The translations under genes and the position numbers were made by a program. Positions 46,308 to 54,793 of a stretch of DNA of 64,000 nt are shown in pieces. The notes under the pieces were generated by a model. That model made no database searches. It was not told the origin of the DNA and saw nothing but the letters and a program-made list of their open reading frames with translations. Origin of the DNA: CAWAVN01 sp963825075 (GTDB lineage Bacteria; Planctomycetota; Planctomycetia; Planctomycetales; Planctomycetaceae); assembly GCA_963825075.1 (NCBI GenBank), contig CAWGRX010000017.1, forward strand, positions 62,001-126,000, in the 5' to 3' direction. Within the stretch, counting starts at the first letter, position 1. Each line of letters starts with the position of its first letter.

Positions 46308-47318
46308 CTACCAGCCCGCGCCTTTGGTGCCGGTCCGGATGCGGCAGAGGTAGCTGTCGGCACAGATGTAAAGGACGCTGCCGTCGTTGCCCCACCCGAC
46401 GTTCGCGGTGCGTTCGCCGGTGTCCAATCGGCCCAGCAGCTTCGCTTCGGGGGAGAACACATACACGCCGCCCGGCCCCGTGGCGAACAGATTGCCGTCT
46501 TTGTCCACTTTCATCCCGTCCGGCAACCCCGGCAGTTTATCGACATTTTTCGTGGCATCGTAAAACAGCTTGCTTTTGCCCAACGTGCCGTCGGCTTTGA
46601 CGGGGAACGACTTCCAGATCGCGGCTTCCGGATCGGATTGGGCCACGTACAGAGTTTTCTCATCCGGCGAAAACGCAATCCCGTTGGGGCGGGTCATCTC
46701 ATCGGTGAGCAGCGTGAGCTTGCCGTCTTTGGAGAGCCGATACACGCCACAGAAATCCAGTTCCCGCCGGGGATCGTCCCAGCGGTTCGGGAGGCCGTAG
46801 ATCGGATCGGTGAAATACAGATCGCCGTTGGATTTGAAGCAGCCGTCGTTGGGACTGTTGAGGCGTTTGCCCTGGTAGTTATCGACAAGAGTGCGTTTGC
46901 CGCCGCCTTTGGTGAGCACCGACACCCGCCGATCGCCATGTTCGCAGGAGACGAGTTGCCCTTTCGAATCCAGAATCAATCCGTTGCAGCCCGGTTCCAG
47001 ACCGTAAAACTCTGCCCCGGTGTAGCCCGACGGCCGAAGGAACAAGCTGATGCCCTGGCCTTCCTTCCATTGGAAGACGGAGTTTCTGGGGATGTCAGAA
47101 AACAGCAAATGCCCGCCGGCGTCGTCCTTCACCCACACCGGGCCTTCGCTCCAGGCGAAGCCCTTGGCTATGATTTCCATTTTCGCATCTTTGGGGATCA
47201 GCTTATCGAACGCGGGATCCATGCGGACGATTTTGCCCAAGGTCTCCTGGGCCGGGCTGACCGCCTGGCTGAAAAGCATCGCCAACACACCGGCCAACAA
47301 CAACAGCGAGCGTCTCAT
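46308..47318 (-). CDS. SMP-30/gluconolactonase-family protein, exported
   Basis: ATG 47318 opens a signal peptide (MRRSLLLLAGVLAMLFSQAV); 336 aa. The calcium-dependent lactonase propeller is shown by GFAWSEGPVWVKDDAGG (first metal Glu), LNSPNDGCFKSNGDLYFTDP (Asn and Asp ligands), MTRPNGIAFSPDEKTLYVAQ and KLPGLPDGMKVDKDGNLFAT. Members hydrolyse sugar lactones. Being exported, it would act in the periplasm. It is isolated, with no sugar dehydrogenase adjacent. Confidence 0.9.
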   Translation of the reverse strand: MRRSLLLLAGVLAMLFSQAVSPAQETLGKIVRMDPAFDKLIPKDAKMEIIAKGFAWSEGPVWVKDDAGGHLLFSDIPRNSVFQWKEGQGISLFLRPSGYTGAEFYGLEPGCNGLILDSKGQLVSCEHGDRRVSVLTKGGGKRTLVDNYQGKRLNSPNDGCFKSNGDLYFTDPIYGLPNRWDDPRRELDFCGVYRLSKDGKLTLLTDEMTRPNGIAFSPDEKTLYVAQSDPEAAIWKSFPVKADGTLGKSKLFYDATKNVDKLPGLPDGMKVDKDGNLFATGPGGVYVFSPEAKLLGRLDTGERTANVGWGNDGSVLYICADSYLCRIRTGTKGAGW

Positions 47319-47447
47319 GGGAAACTCCAAATCGGCTTGAGATGTCAAATCACAGGGAGAAACGTCTGAAATCATGGTACAGCGCAAGCCGCGGTTCGCA
47401 AGCGAGCCCAAGCACTCGGTCGTGCATGCGATGGTTCGCCTGGAGGA

Positions 47448-49064
47448 TTATTCCGAAAGCCTCTGTTTGCGGTATTTGAGGGCGGCTTCGATGAAGCCCT
47501 TAAACAGCGGGTGCGGGGCGTGGGGTTTGGATTTGAACTCCGGATGGAATTGCACCGCCAGGAACCAGGGATGGCTGGGGAGTTCCACGATCTCCACAAG
47601 TTTTCCGTTCGGATGGGTGCCGGCGGGGATCATGCCCGCTTTGATGAACTGTTCGCGGTATTCGGGGTTGAACTCGTAGCGGTGCCGATGCCGTTCGCTG
47701 ATCTCCTGAGTATGATAGCAGCGGGCTGCGAGGGAATTGGCTTCCAACAGGCAAGGCTGCGCCCCCAGCCGCATCGTCCCGCCTTTGTGGGTCACGGCTT
47801 TTTGCTCTTCCAAAATGCAGATTACCGGATCGGGGGTGTCGGCGGCGAACTCGGTGCTGTTGGCCTCCCTTAATCCCAGCACGTTGCGGGCGTATTCGAT
47901 CACCGCGCACTGCATCCCCAAACAAATCCCGAAGTACGGAATGTTGTTCTCGCGGGCAAAGCGGACCGCCTCGATTTTGCCTTCGATGCCCCGCATCCCA
48001 AAACCGCCCGGCACCAAAATCCCGTCCGCACCGCCCAACAACGTGGCGGGGTCTTCCTTTTGCATGTCCTCGGCTTCGATCCGTTTGAACAAGACCCGCG
48101 TAGAATGGGCGAAACCGGCGTGCGTCAGCGATTCATAAATCGACTTGTAGGCATCGATATGGTCGATGTATTTGCCGACGATCGCAATCGTGACTTCGTG
48201 CTTGGGATGCCTGATGCGATGCATCAATTCCTGCCAATCATCGATCTGTAATGGTCCCGCGTGCAGGCCGAGCTTATCGAGAATCAGCCTGTCGAGCTTG
48301 TTCTCCACCAGGCCCAGCGGGACTTCGTAGATCGAAAATTCCTTATCGACTTCCTCGATCACGGCTTTGTTTTCGACGTTGCAGAAGGCGGCGATTTTGT
48401 CGGTGTGCTCCCGGCCGAGGGGACGTTCGGTGCGGACGATGAGAATGTCCGGCTGAATCCCGATCTGCCGAAGCTGGCCGACACTGTGCTGGGTCGGCTT
48501 GGTTTTCGCTTCGCGGGCGGCTTTCAGGTACGGAACCAACGTCAGATGAATGAACAGGCAATTCTCCTTGCCGATGTCCAAGGGGATCTGGCGGATGGCC
48601 TCCAAAAACGGCAGCCCCTCGATGTCCCCCACGGTGCCGCCGAGTTCGGTGATGACCACGTCCACGTCCGGGCCGGCCAGATTGCGAATGCACTCTTTGA
48701 TCTGGTTCGTGATGTGCGGTACAACCTGCACCGTTCGGCCCAGATATTCGCCCCGGCGTTCTTTTTCGATCACGCTCAGATAAATCTGCCCCGTCGTGTA
48801 ATTCGATTCGCGGGACAGGGGGCTGTTCGTGAAGCGTTCGTAATGCCCCAGGTCTAGATCGGTCTCGGCTCCATCGTCGAGAACATACACTTCGCCGTGC
48901 TGGTAGGGGCTCATCGTGCCGGGATCGACGTTGATGTACGGATCGAGCTTTTGCATCCGCACCCTAAGGCCGTGGCGCTCCAATAATAATCCGATCGAGG
49001 CCGAGGTCAGTCCTTTGCCCAAGGAACTGACCACGCCTCCGGTGACAAAAATGTGCTTCGTCAT
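47448..49064 (-). CDS. pyrG: CTP synthase
   Basis: A 538-residue enzyme that makes CTP from UTP, ATP and glutamine. The synthetase domain has FVTGGVVSSLGKGLTSASIG and the loop LDPYINVDPGTMSPYQHGEV; the C-terminal glutaminase has GGFGMRGIEGKIEA and the nucleophile motif FGICLGMQCAVIEYARNVLG, with HPEFKSKPHAPHPLF near the end. Length matches the family (about 540). The next gene upstream in the same direction is kdsB, whose reaction consumes CTP. Confidence 0.97.
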   Translation of the reverse strand: MTKHIFVTGGVVSSLGKGLTSASIGLLLERHGLRVRMQKLDPYINVDPGTMSPYQHGEVYVLDDGAETDLDLGHYERFTNSPLSRESNYTTGQIYLSVIEKERRGEYLGRTVQVVPHITNQIKECIRNLAGPDVDVVITELGGTVGDIEGLPFLEAIRQIPLDIGKENCLFIHLTLVPYLKAAREAKTKPTQHSVGQLRQIGIQPDILIVRTERPLGREHTDKIAAFCNVENKAVIEEVDKEFSIYEVPLGLVENKLDRLILDKLGLHAGPLQIDDWQELMHRIRHPKHEVTIAIVGKYIDHIDAYKSIYESLTHAGFAHSTRVLFKRIEAEDMQKEDPATLLGGADGILVPGGFGMRGIEGKIEAVRFARENNIPYFGICLGMQCAVIEYARNVLGLREANSTEFAADTPDPVICILEEQKAVTHKGGTMRLGAQPCLLEANSLAARCYHTQEISERHRHRYEFNPEYREQFIKAGMIPAGTHPNGKLVEIVELPSHPWFLAVQFHPEFKSKPHAPHPLFKGFIEAALKYRKQRLSE

Positions 49065-49100
49065 GCTGCCGATCGTCGAGGGGAGTTTGACTGTAGTATT

Positions 49101-49182
49101 ATCAGCCGGAACGCGCTAGCGTCCGGTTATTCCAGCGAACCGGGGCGGACCACCCTGCGGGCGGTGCCCCCCTGCGGCTAAT
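49101..49182. repeat. Two-part dispersed repeat after kdsB region
   Basis: Part one (49101-49129) is the GGAACGCGCTAGCG element; part two (49141-49182) reads CGGGGCGGACCACCCTGCGG and continues to CTGCGGCTAAT. The same two parts occur, each inverted, at 53912-53940 and 53968-54008. It fills most of the gap between pyrG and kdsB. Confidence 0.7.
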
Positions 49183-49211
49183 GAATGCGACAACTATGCC
49201 TTGATGGATGC

Positions 49212-49973
49212 TTAGGCGGCGCTGCGTTGCCGGGCGACGAATTGAGCATAATCGCCCGGCGTGTCGATGCCAACTGCATAATGGTCCACAACCGCGACTT
49301 GGACCTGCGCCCCGGCTTCCAACGCGCGCAATTGTTCCAATTTCTCCAGCCGTTCCAAAGGCGACGGCGGCCGTTCGGTCAACCGGAGCAAAAAATCCCG
49401 GCGGTAGGCGTAAATCCCCAGATGCAGTTTCCAAGGAGACCCTTGGGCTAGGATCTGCTCGATTTGCTCAGGCCCCGCATCCCGGCAGAACGGAATCGCG
49501 GCCCGGCTGAAATAAAGGGCGCGGCCGTCCTCGGCACACACGACTTTCGTGCAGGAGGGATCTTCCAGCACGTCCCGGCTGCGAATCGGGGCGGCGAGCG
49601 TGGCCATTTCCGTTTCGGGCTGGCCGGACAGCGTCTCCACCAGGACATCAATCTGCCGGGGATCGAGTTCCGGCTCATCGCCTTGGACGTTCACCAGAAT
49701 CTCTGCATCGGGACAACAGCGGCGGGCGACCTCGGCGATGCGGTCCGTGCCGCTGGCGTGTTCGCCCGTCATCTCCGCCCGGCCGCCGAAGGCTTTGACT
49801 GCCGTGAGAATTTCCCGACTGTCGGTGGCGACAATCACGTCCGAAAGCCGGCCGGACCGCGATGCCGATTCCCAAGTGTATTGCAGCAAAGGCTTTCCGG
49901 TGTCGGCCCGCAATAATTTCCCCGGCAGCCGGCTGGACGCCAACCTCGCCGGGATGATCCCCACTACTTTCAT
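49212..49973 (-). CDS. kdsB: 3-deoxy-manno-octulosonate cytidylyltransferase
   Basis: A 253-residue enzyme that couples Kdo to CMP using CTP, needed for lipid A-core assembly. The start is ATG 49973 with AGGAGG six bases upstream. Key motifs: GIIPARLASSRLPGKLL (nucleotide binding), VNVQGDEPELDPRQID, GIYAYRRDFLLRL and GIDTPGDYAQFV. Length is normal. It supports a lipopolysaccharide-type outer membrane and pairs logically with pyrG downstream. A longer frame upstream of the ATG has no family similarity. Confidence 0.95.
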   Translation of the reverse strand: MKVVGIIPARLASSRLPGKLLRADTGKPLLQYTWESASRSGRLSDVIVATDSREILTAVKAFGGRAEMTGEHASGTDRIAEVARRCCPDAEILVNVQGDEPELDPRQIDVLVETLSGQPETEMATLAAPIRSRDVLEDPSCTKVVCAEDGRALYFSRAAIPFCRDAGPEQIEQILAQGSPWKLHLGIYAYRRDFLLRLTERPPSPLERLEKLEQLRALEAGAQVQVAVVDHYAVGIDTPGDYAQFVARQRSAA

Positions 49974-50418
49974 CGATTGCCTCCTGCACGTTGTGAATTG
50001 GGTGGCATCTCCCTGAGAGGCGGTGATTTTTTGCTCTGTGGTCGTAGGGGTGGCTTCCAGCCACCGAAAATAGCGGGATTCATCCACCAGTCGGCGGCTG
50101 GAAGCCGCCGCTACGGAAAAATCACAAGCCTCTGAGTGCAGCGAAGAGCGTGGCGATCGCATAGACCACGCCCTTCGTTCCTCAGGGATGCCACCCACGG
50201 TCGAACTCGCTGCGTTCTAGCACAAGGCCCGGTAAAAAGGCGAGATCAGATTGAATGGGAACAAATAATCAGAATCGTCCTTCGGAAGTCGGAAAATCTC
50301 TCCCAATGCTCGCAATCCATCTCACGACCCAAAACCGATTCCGTCGATCAAAAGGGAATGGAACATCATCGCGGCTGCGCTGAGTCTCCCATTCTGGACA
50401 AACATCAAGGTTCGACGG
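49974..50418. other. Intergenic gap containing a 23-base inverted repeat
   Basis: CGTAGGGGTGGCTTCCAGCC (from about 50044) and GGCGGCTGGAAGCCGCCGCT (from about 50093) form a 23-bp hairpin with about three mismatches and each also contains a small palindrome (GGCTTCCAGCC, GGCTGGAAGCC). Downstream lies the ribosome binding region AAGGTTCG of the lipoprotein gene. I see no gene in the rest. Divergent promoters for kdsB and the lipoprotein gene should lie here. Confidence 0.5.
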
Positions 50419-51789
50419 ATGCCTGTGCGGGTTCCGAAATCTCCGGTTCGTTCCGGTTTAACCATTGCCCTCTTGGCGGGGACATTGTCCTTGTCCGGGT
50501 GCGCCCGGTATGGCGGGCCCGCGGTATTCCGGCGATTCTGGGGATTCGAGGAGGCTCCCGTCCACGCAGCCGCCGGCCAGGACCTGGAATCTCGCGTCAC
50601 GGCGATGCTGCCGAAGTTTTGGAGCGGGCATACTTCCGAAGATGAGTGGACCGAGGATCCGTTCTTAAATCCCGCCGAGCCTTATGCGGATTTCGCAGCC
50701 ATGCCGGATCAATCGGCTCCCGCCGATTTCCGCGGGGATGCCGTGCAGTTGGTCCAGCATCAAGCCGCGGTCCATGACATTTCCTCGACGGATCGGTCTG
50801 TCCCTGATTCCCCGCCGCCGAACCCAACGGGACCGTCGCAGTTGGAGCGGTTGAAGACCGCGCTCCGGCACGATGCGACCATCGGGCTGGCCCCGCAAAA
50901 CCCGATGCAGGAAACCAAAGCCGCCCGGGGGCGGGTCGCAGCGATGATGAACACAGCCCGCCGACAGATGCAGTTGGGTGAATACGATTCGGCCCTTCGC
51001 TGGGCGATTGCCGCAGAGCAGTTGGCGGGGGGATCGGAATTGTTTTTCGGCCCGGACGAAGATCAGCCCGGCGACCTGGTGCGGAATCTCCAAGACCGGC
51101 TGAAACTGCCTTATGCTCCGCCGCCGGCTCCGCCGCTGGCGACGGAGAGTCCCCCACCGCAAGCGCCGGCCTTGCGGATCGAATTCCCCAAGAGTCCCCC
51201 TGCCGAAACTCAGCCGCCTGCGGAGCTATTGCCTCGCATCGAAGGTGCTCAAGGGTCCCAGGCTCACGCGACGCACGCGATGAAGGAAGCGGTGATTGCC
51301 CCGGAAACGTTAACGCCCGGTTCGGAAACCGCACCGGCGGCGAACTCCGCGGGAATCGCGCGCGGCCAAAGGCACCGCCGATCTTTGAAAGTCGATGCCC
51401 GCCGAGTGAGTGCGAATCAGGGGGCGATGGTGTCGGCGGAAGGTCAACTCAATCCACCGGTGGAAACCCCGCTGCCCGATCTACCGCTGGCTCCGCCGGC
51501 AGCGGAAGAATCTCCATTGCCGCCGGTGGACATTGCGATGACTGATCCTTCGCTTTTGACCCGTCCCGCGCCGCAGTTGCCTCCGCCCAATTCGGTTGAG
51601 ACGCCGAGATTTCTGTACGCCGACACCGCCAACATGGAATCCGCTCGCGAACCGGTGAAAAATGTGCACTGGGACGAAACCCCGCTGCCGAAACCCCAGG
51701 AGTCCTCAAGCGGCTGGATGTTCCCCGTGATCGTCCTCGCCGGGGCATTGCTCCTGGCCCTGTTCACCTGGAGACGGCTGCGCGTCTGA
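50419..51789 (+). CDS. Lipoprotein with proline-rich linker and C-terminal membrane helix
   Basis: A 456-residue protein. The N-terminus has a lipoprotein signal (GLTIALLAGTLSLSGC, Cys at 28). A helical central part includes RRQMQLGEYDSALRWAIAAE, a TPR-like unit. The rest is long, Pro/Ala/Glu-rich and disordered (APPPAPPLATESPPPQAPAL), ending with a membrane helix (WMFPVIVLAGALLLALFTWR). Lipid anchor plus C-terminal membrane helix in one chain could span the periplasm between the two membranes. Its last 84 bases overlap the tail of the convergent coiled-coil gene. Confidence 0.7.
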   Translation: MPVRVPKSPVRSGLTIALLAGTLSLSGCARYGGPAVFRRFWGFEEAPVHAAAGQDLESRVTAMLPKFWSGHTSEDEWTEDPFLNPAEPYADFAAMPDQSAPADFRGDAVQLVQHQAAVHDISSTDRSVPDSPPPNPTGPSQLERLKTALRHDATIGLAPQNPMQETKAARGRVAAMMNTARRQMQLGEYDSALRWAIAAEQLAGGSELFFGPDEDQPGDLVRNLQDRLKLPYAPPPAPPLATESPPPQAPALRIEFPKSPPAETQPPAELLPRIEGAQGSQAHATHAMKEAVIAPETLTPGSETAPAANSAGIARGQRHRRSLKVDARRVSANQGAMVSAEGQLNPPVETPLPDLPLAPPAAEESPLPPVDIAMTDPSLLTRPAPQLPPPNSVETPRFLYADTANMESAREPVKNVHWDETPLPKPQESSSGWMFPVIVLAGALLLALFTWRRLRV

Positions 51790-53883
51790 GGCATCGCGAA
51801 ATTGTAGCGATGTATCCTGTGGCGATAGACCAGGATCTTGCGAAGACGCCATTTCGCCGGACATCGGCCTCTGACCTCCGGCCTCTGAACCCTGTTCCAA
51901 TTGATCGAGCAGGTCGCGGATGATGTGCTCGGCTTCCAACTTCTCCTCGGTCCATTGATCCCGCCGCGACCGCCAGAAGGTTTCGCGGGACTGGAGTTCC
52001 TCGGCTTGCCGGCCGAGTTCTAGCCCCCAACGGCTGAGGGTTTCATCGCGTTCGGTGATCCAATTGGCGAGGGTTTGACGCTCGGCTTCGAAGGCGGCTT
52101 GCCGGTGTTCGAGCCGTTGGAGTTCCTCGGCGAGTTCGCCGCGTTTTTTGTCGATTTCCCGATCTTGGGCGGCGATTTGTTCATTGACGGCTTGCCGGGC
52201 TTCCTCGACGCCTTTTTCCGCGACTTCCAGCCCCGCGGTGTTGGCGAAGGAGGCCCAGGCTTCTTCGACGGCCAGTCGGGTCTCCAGGGATTGCCGATGC
52301 GTGTTTTCCATCTCGGACCGCATCGCCTCCAGGCGGGCCGCGCGGGCGGTGAGTTTTTCGTCCAACTCGGCCAGCCGCGCGCTTTGGCGTTCCAACTCCG
52401 CCTGCAGCGCATCTCGCTCCTGCTCCCAAAGCAGCCGATCTTCCTCAAGGCGACGGCGGTCGGTTTCCAACTCTGCAGCGGACTCGGCCTTTGATCGTTC
52501 GCGCATTTCCCGTTCGCGATCGAGGGACGCTTCGCGGGCCGCCAATCGCTCGCGGTGCTCGTCGAGTTGTCGTTTCCGCAAGCGGAGCAACTCGGACTCG
52601 CGTATCTGAGCTTGCGAAGTCTGCTGCTGCTCGATTTGGAATTCGCGTTGAAAACTTTCCAACTCGATGCGGAGCTTTTCCAGATGCTCCCGCTGGAACC
52701 TCAGCCGATTTTCCCGCGTGGCCCATTCTTCCTGAAACCGCTGTTCGCGGTCGGCTTGATCTTGTTCGACTTGCTCCCGTTCAGCCTGGAGTTCCTGCTC
52801 CCGTTGCCGGTGCGCCAACTCATCCGCTTCACGGGCTGCTTTCAGGGCGTTTTGCTCCTCTTCACGCTGGGATTCCCAAGCGGCTATGTTGTTCGCGTGC
52901 TCTTCCGCTTGCCGGTGGCAGTGCTGTTCCCAATCGGCTTGCTGCCTGGCGCACTCGGCTTCCCAATCGGATCGGACCTGATCGAAGGCTGCCTGCTGCC
53001 TTTGGACGTCGGCTTCAAGTTGAGCTTGCTTTTGCTCGGTTGCAGCTTCCTGCTCGGCGCGGGTTTGTTCCCAGGCCCGGCGTTCCTCGGCGATTTGCTG
53101 TCGCTCGGACTCCAACTCCGCGCGGACGGCTTCCAACAACTTCGCCCGCTCGAATTCCAATTGCTGATCCGCTTCCTCGAGCGCTGCCTGATGATCCCGC
53201 CGATGCTGCTCGACTTCCTCGGCAAAGCGGCGGCGTTCCTCGGCCAGTTCGTTTTCCGCCCGCTCAAGTTTTTGAAAATCCTCCGCGAGCTCCGCTTCGA
53301 TGTCCTGGCGAAGATTCGCGCGTTCGGTCTGCAAATCTCGCTCGAGGCGGGCCTTTTCTTCCTCGAACTCCGTCCGCGCCCGGCCCAGGATGCGCTGCTG
53401 TTCTTCGAGATCCCCGATCAGTTGTTCGCACTCTTCCATCTGTCGGCGGAATCCCTCTTCGCGTTTTTTCAAGTCGGCGGTGCGCTGGTTGAGTTGGCGT
53501 TCCAATTGATTCGCCGCATCTTGGATGTGCCGGCGTTGTTCTTCGAGCAAGTCGCGCTGACGGTGGATTTGGGCTTCGCGGTGATCCAACTCGTCAAAAT
53601 GCCCCCGCAGATGCTCCGCCACCCGGCTGGCTTCCACCAACAGCTCGTGCTCTTTGCGGAGGATATTCCCCGGCCGTGACCGTGGCGGATCTGATTCCGC
53701 CGAAGTGAGCGGCCGGGGACCCTTTGGGTGGCTATCCGCCGGTGTCGAGGCATCGTTTGACGACGGGGAAGCCGGGGGCGAAGGAAAGGCAAGATGCGGA
53801 CCGCCGGTCCCATTCGCTTTTTCCGGCGGAAGACCCGGAGCGAGGGATTCAAGAGAAGGCCGGCGTGCGGCGGGGTCGCTCAT
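51706..53883 (-). CDS. Long coiled-coil protein of unknown function
   Basis: A 725-residue protein from ATG 53883 (AAGGACTCCC upstream). After a disordered Pro/Ser-rich N-terminus of about 90 residues it is almost entirely coiled coil (residues about 90-660), dominated by Glu, Arg, Gln and Leu in heptads, for example QHRRDHQAALEEADQQLEFE. No signal peptide or enzymatic motif is visible. It might serve as a cytoplasmic structural or segregation-type filament. Codons for residues near 50-60 lie within a copy of a dispersed repeat (53705-53743) that also occurs between genes at 5211. Confidence 0.75.
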   Translation of the reverse strand: MSDPAARRPSLESLAPGLPPEKANGTGGPHLAFPSPPASPSSNDASTPADSHPKGPRPLTSAESDPPRSRPGNILRKEHELLVEASRVAEHLRGHFDELDHREAQIHRQRDLLEEQRRHIQDAANQLERQLNQRTADLKKREEGFRRQMEECEQLIGDLEEQQRILGRARTEFEEEKARLERDLQTERANLRQDIEAELAEDFQKLERAENELAEERRRFAEEVEQHRRDHQAALEEADQQLEFERAKLLEAVRAELESERQQIAEERRAWEQTRAEQEAATEQKQAQLEADVQRQQAAFDQVRSDWEAECARQQADWEQHCHRQAEEHANNIAAWESQREEEQNALKAAREADELAHRQREQELQAEREQVEQDQADREQRFQEEWATRENRLRFQREHLEKLRIELESFQREFQIEQQQTSQAQIRESELLRLRKRQLDEHRERLAAREASLDREREMRERSKAESAAELETDRRRLEEDRLLWEQERDALQAELERQSARLAELDEKLTARAARLEAMRSEMENTHRQSLETRLAVEEAWASFANTAGLEVAEKGVEEARQAVNEQIAAQDREIDKKRGELAEELQRLEHRQAAFEAERQTLANWITERDETLSRWGLELGRQAEELQSRETFWRSRRDQWTEEKLEAEHIIRDLLDQLEQGSEAGGQRPMSGEMASSQDPGLSPQDTSLQFRDASDAQPSPGEQGQEQCPGEDDHGEHPAA

Positions 53884-53911
53884 CGAGGGAGTCCTTTCCC
53901 ATCCGAGCCAT

Positions 53912-54008
53912 AACCGAACGCTAGCGCGTTCCGGCTGATGAAATTTGAGGAATAGTTGCCGTATTGATTAGCCGCAGGGCGGCACCGCCCGCAGGGTGGT
54001 CCGCCCTG
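53912..54008. repeat. Inverted copy of the two-part dispersed repeat
   Basis: Part one, ACCGAACGCTAGCGCGTTCC then GGCTGATG (53912-53940), and part two, TTAGCCGCAGGGCGGCACCG and on to GCCCTGG (53968-54008), each the inverse of the copies at 49101-49182 but in the same order. Confidence 0.7.
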
Positions 54009-54025
54009 GTTGATCTTGTTTTATC

Positions 54026-54361
54026 TCAGCCGGCGGCCTGGTCCAGGGCCGACTTGAACATGTTTTTGGGCGTCAAACCGACAAACCGGCCGTTCTCGAC
54101 GAGTTGCCCGTTTTTGAAGAGCATCACCGTGGGAATCGCGCTAATTTGTTGCGTGGTCGCGGTTTGCGGGTTTTCATCCGTGTTGAGTTTCCCCACGCGG
54201 ACCCGGCCTTCGTATTCTTCGGCCAGTTCTTCAATGGTGGGCGTCAGGCGTTGGCAAGGGCCGCACCACGGCGCCCAGAAATCCACCAGCACCGGCTGGT
54301 CGGATTCCAAAACTTCCGACTGGAAATTGTCGTCGGTGAATGTCAACAGTTTGCCTGCCAT
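54026..54361 (-). CDS. trxA: Thioredoxin
   Basis: A 111-residue cytoplasmic thiol reductase. The active site is VDFWAPWCGPCQRLTP with the classic WCGPC, followed by KLNTDENPQTATTQQISAIP (cis-proline) and VMLFKNGQLVENGRFVGLTP. Length matches thioredoxin 1. ATG 54361 has GGGGG upstream; the in-frame ATG at 54376 would add five residues before the fold. Two thiols in the active site reduce ribonucleotide reductase and other targets. Confidence 0.95.
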   Translation of the reverse strand: MAGKLLTFTDDNFQSEVLESDQPVLVDFWAPWCGPCQRLTPTIEELAEEYEGRVRVGKLNTDENPQTATTQQISAIPTVMLFKNGQLVENGRFVGLTPKNMFKSALDQAAG

Positions 54362-54654
54362 GCGAAAAGCCCCCAAAATTGAGTGAACGTGTTTCCCAAT
54401 CCATGACGACAGGCGGGGTCAATCATGGCGTGGGTCGGTTTGTGAAATCGGTCGAATTATAGAGGAATGGGGTAACCTGTCAATGTGAGCGGTTTGGCGG
54501 TCGATTTCGTAAGTCGGGGCGAGAAGAGGGATTCGAGAAACCCCGCCGCGCCCACCGGCGGAAAATCCGTTCGCTCGACAGACGCAAACCCGCATGAAAC
54601 AATAGGTTTTCCGTCGGAGCCTTTTTCCTTTCCCATCCGATTCGCCATGACACA

Positions 54655-54760
54655 GCCAAGTGAACCACGGACACACGAAGGACACGCAGAACGTCGCCGA
54701 TTGCCAATGATGCATTTCCCCTTTCATCTCAGTGGTCTTCTCCGTGCTCTCCGTGTCTCC
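54655..54760. repeat. Inverted repeat of the CCACGGA type upstream of a membrane protein gene
   Basis: CCACGGACACACGAAGGACA (from about 54665) is met in inverse by CTCCGTGCTCTCCGTGTCTC and CGTGG (to about 54762). The open frame of the downstream gene extends through this element, which is a reason to place that gene's start after it. Confidence 0.6.
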
Positions 54761-54793
54761 GTGGTAAATCTTTTTCTTCGCCACGGTTGTATC

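Noticed and set aside
44426..46600. A 724-aa plus-strand open frame
   Set aside because: It is antisense to the MFS transporter and has no coherent domain; a GC-driven shadow.
51764..53679. Long plus-strand frames opposite the coiled-coil gene (for example 52555-53679, Leu/Phe-rich)
   Set aside because: The complement of Glu/Lys/Gln/Arg codons produces Leu/Phe-rich pseudo-membrane sequence; no start signal.
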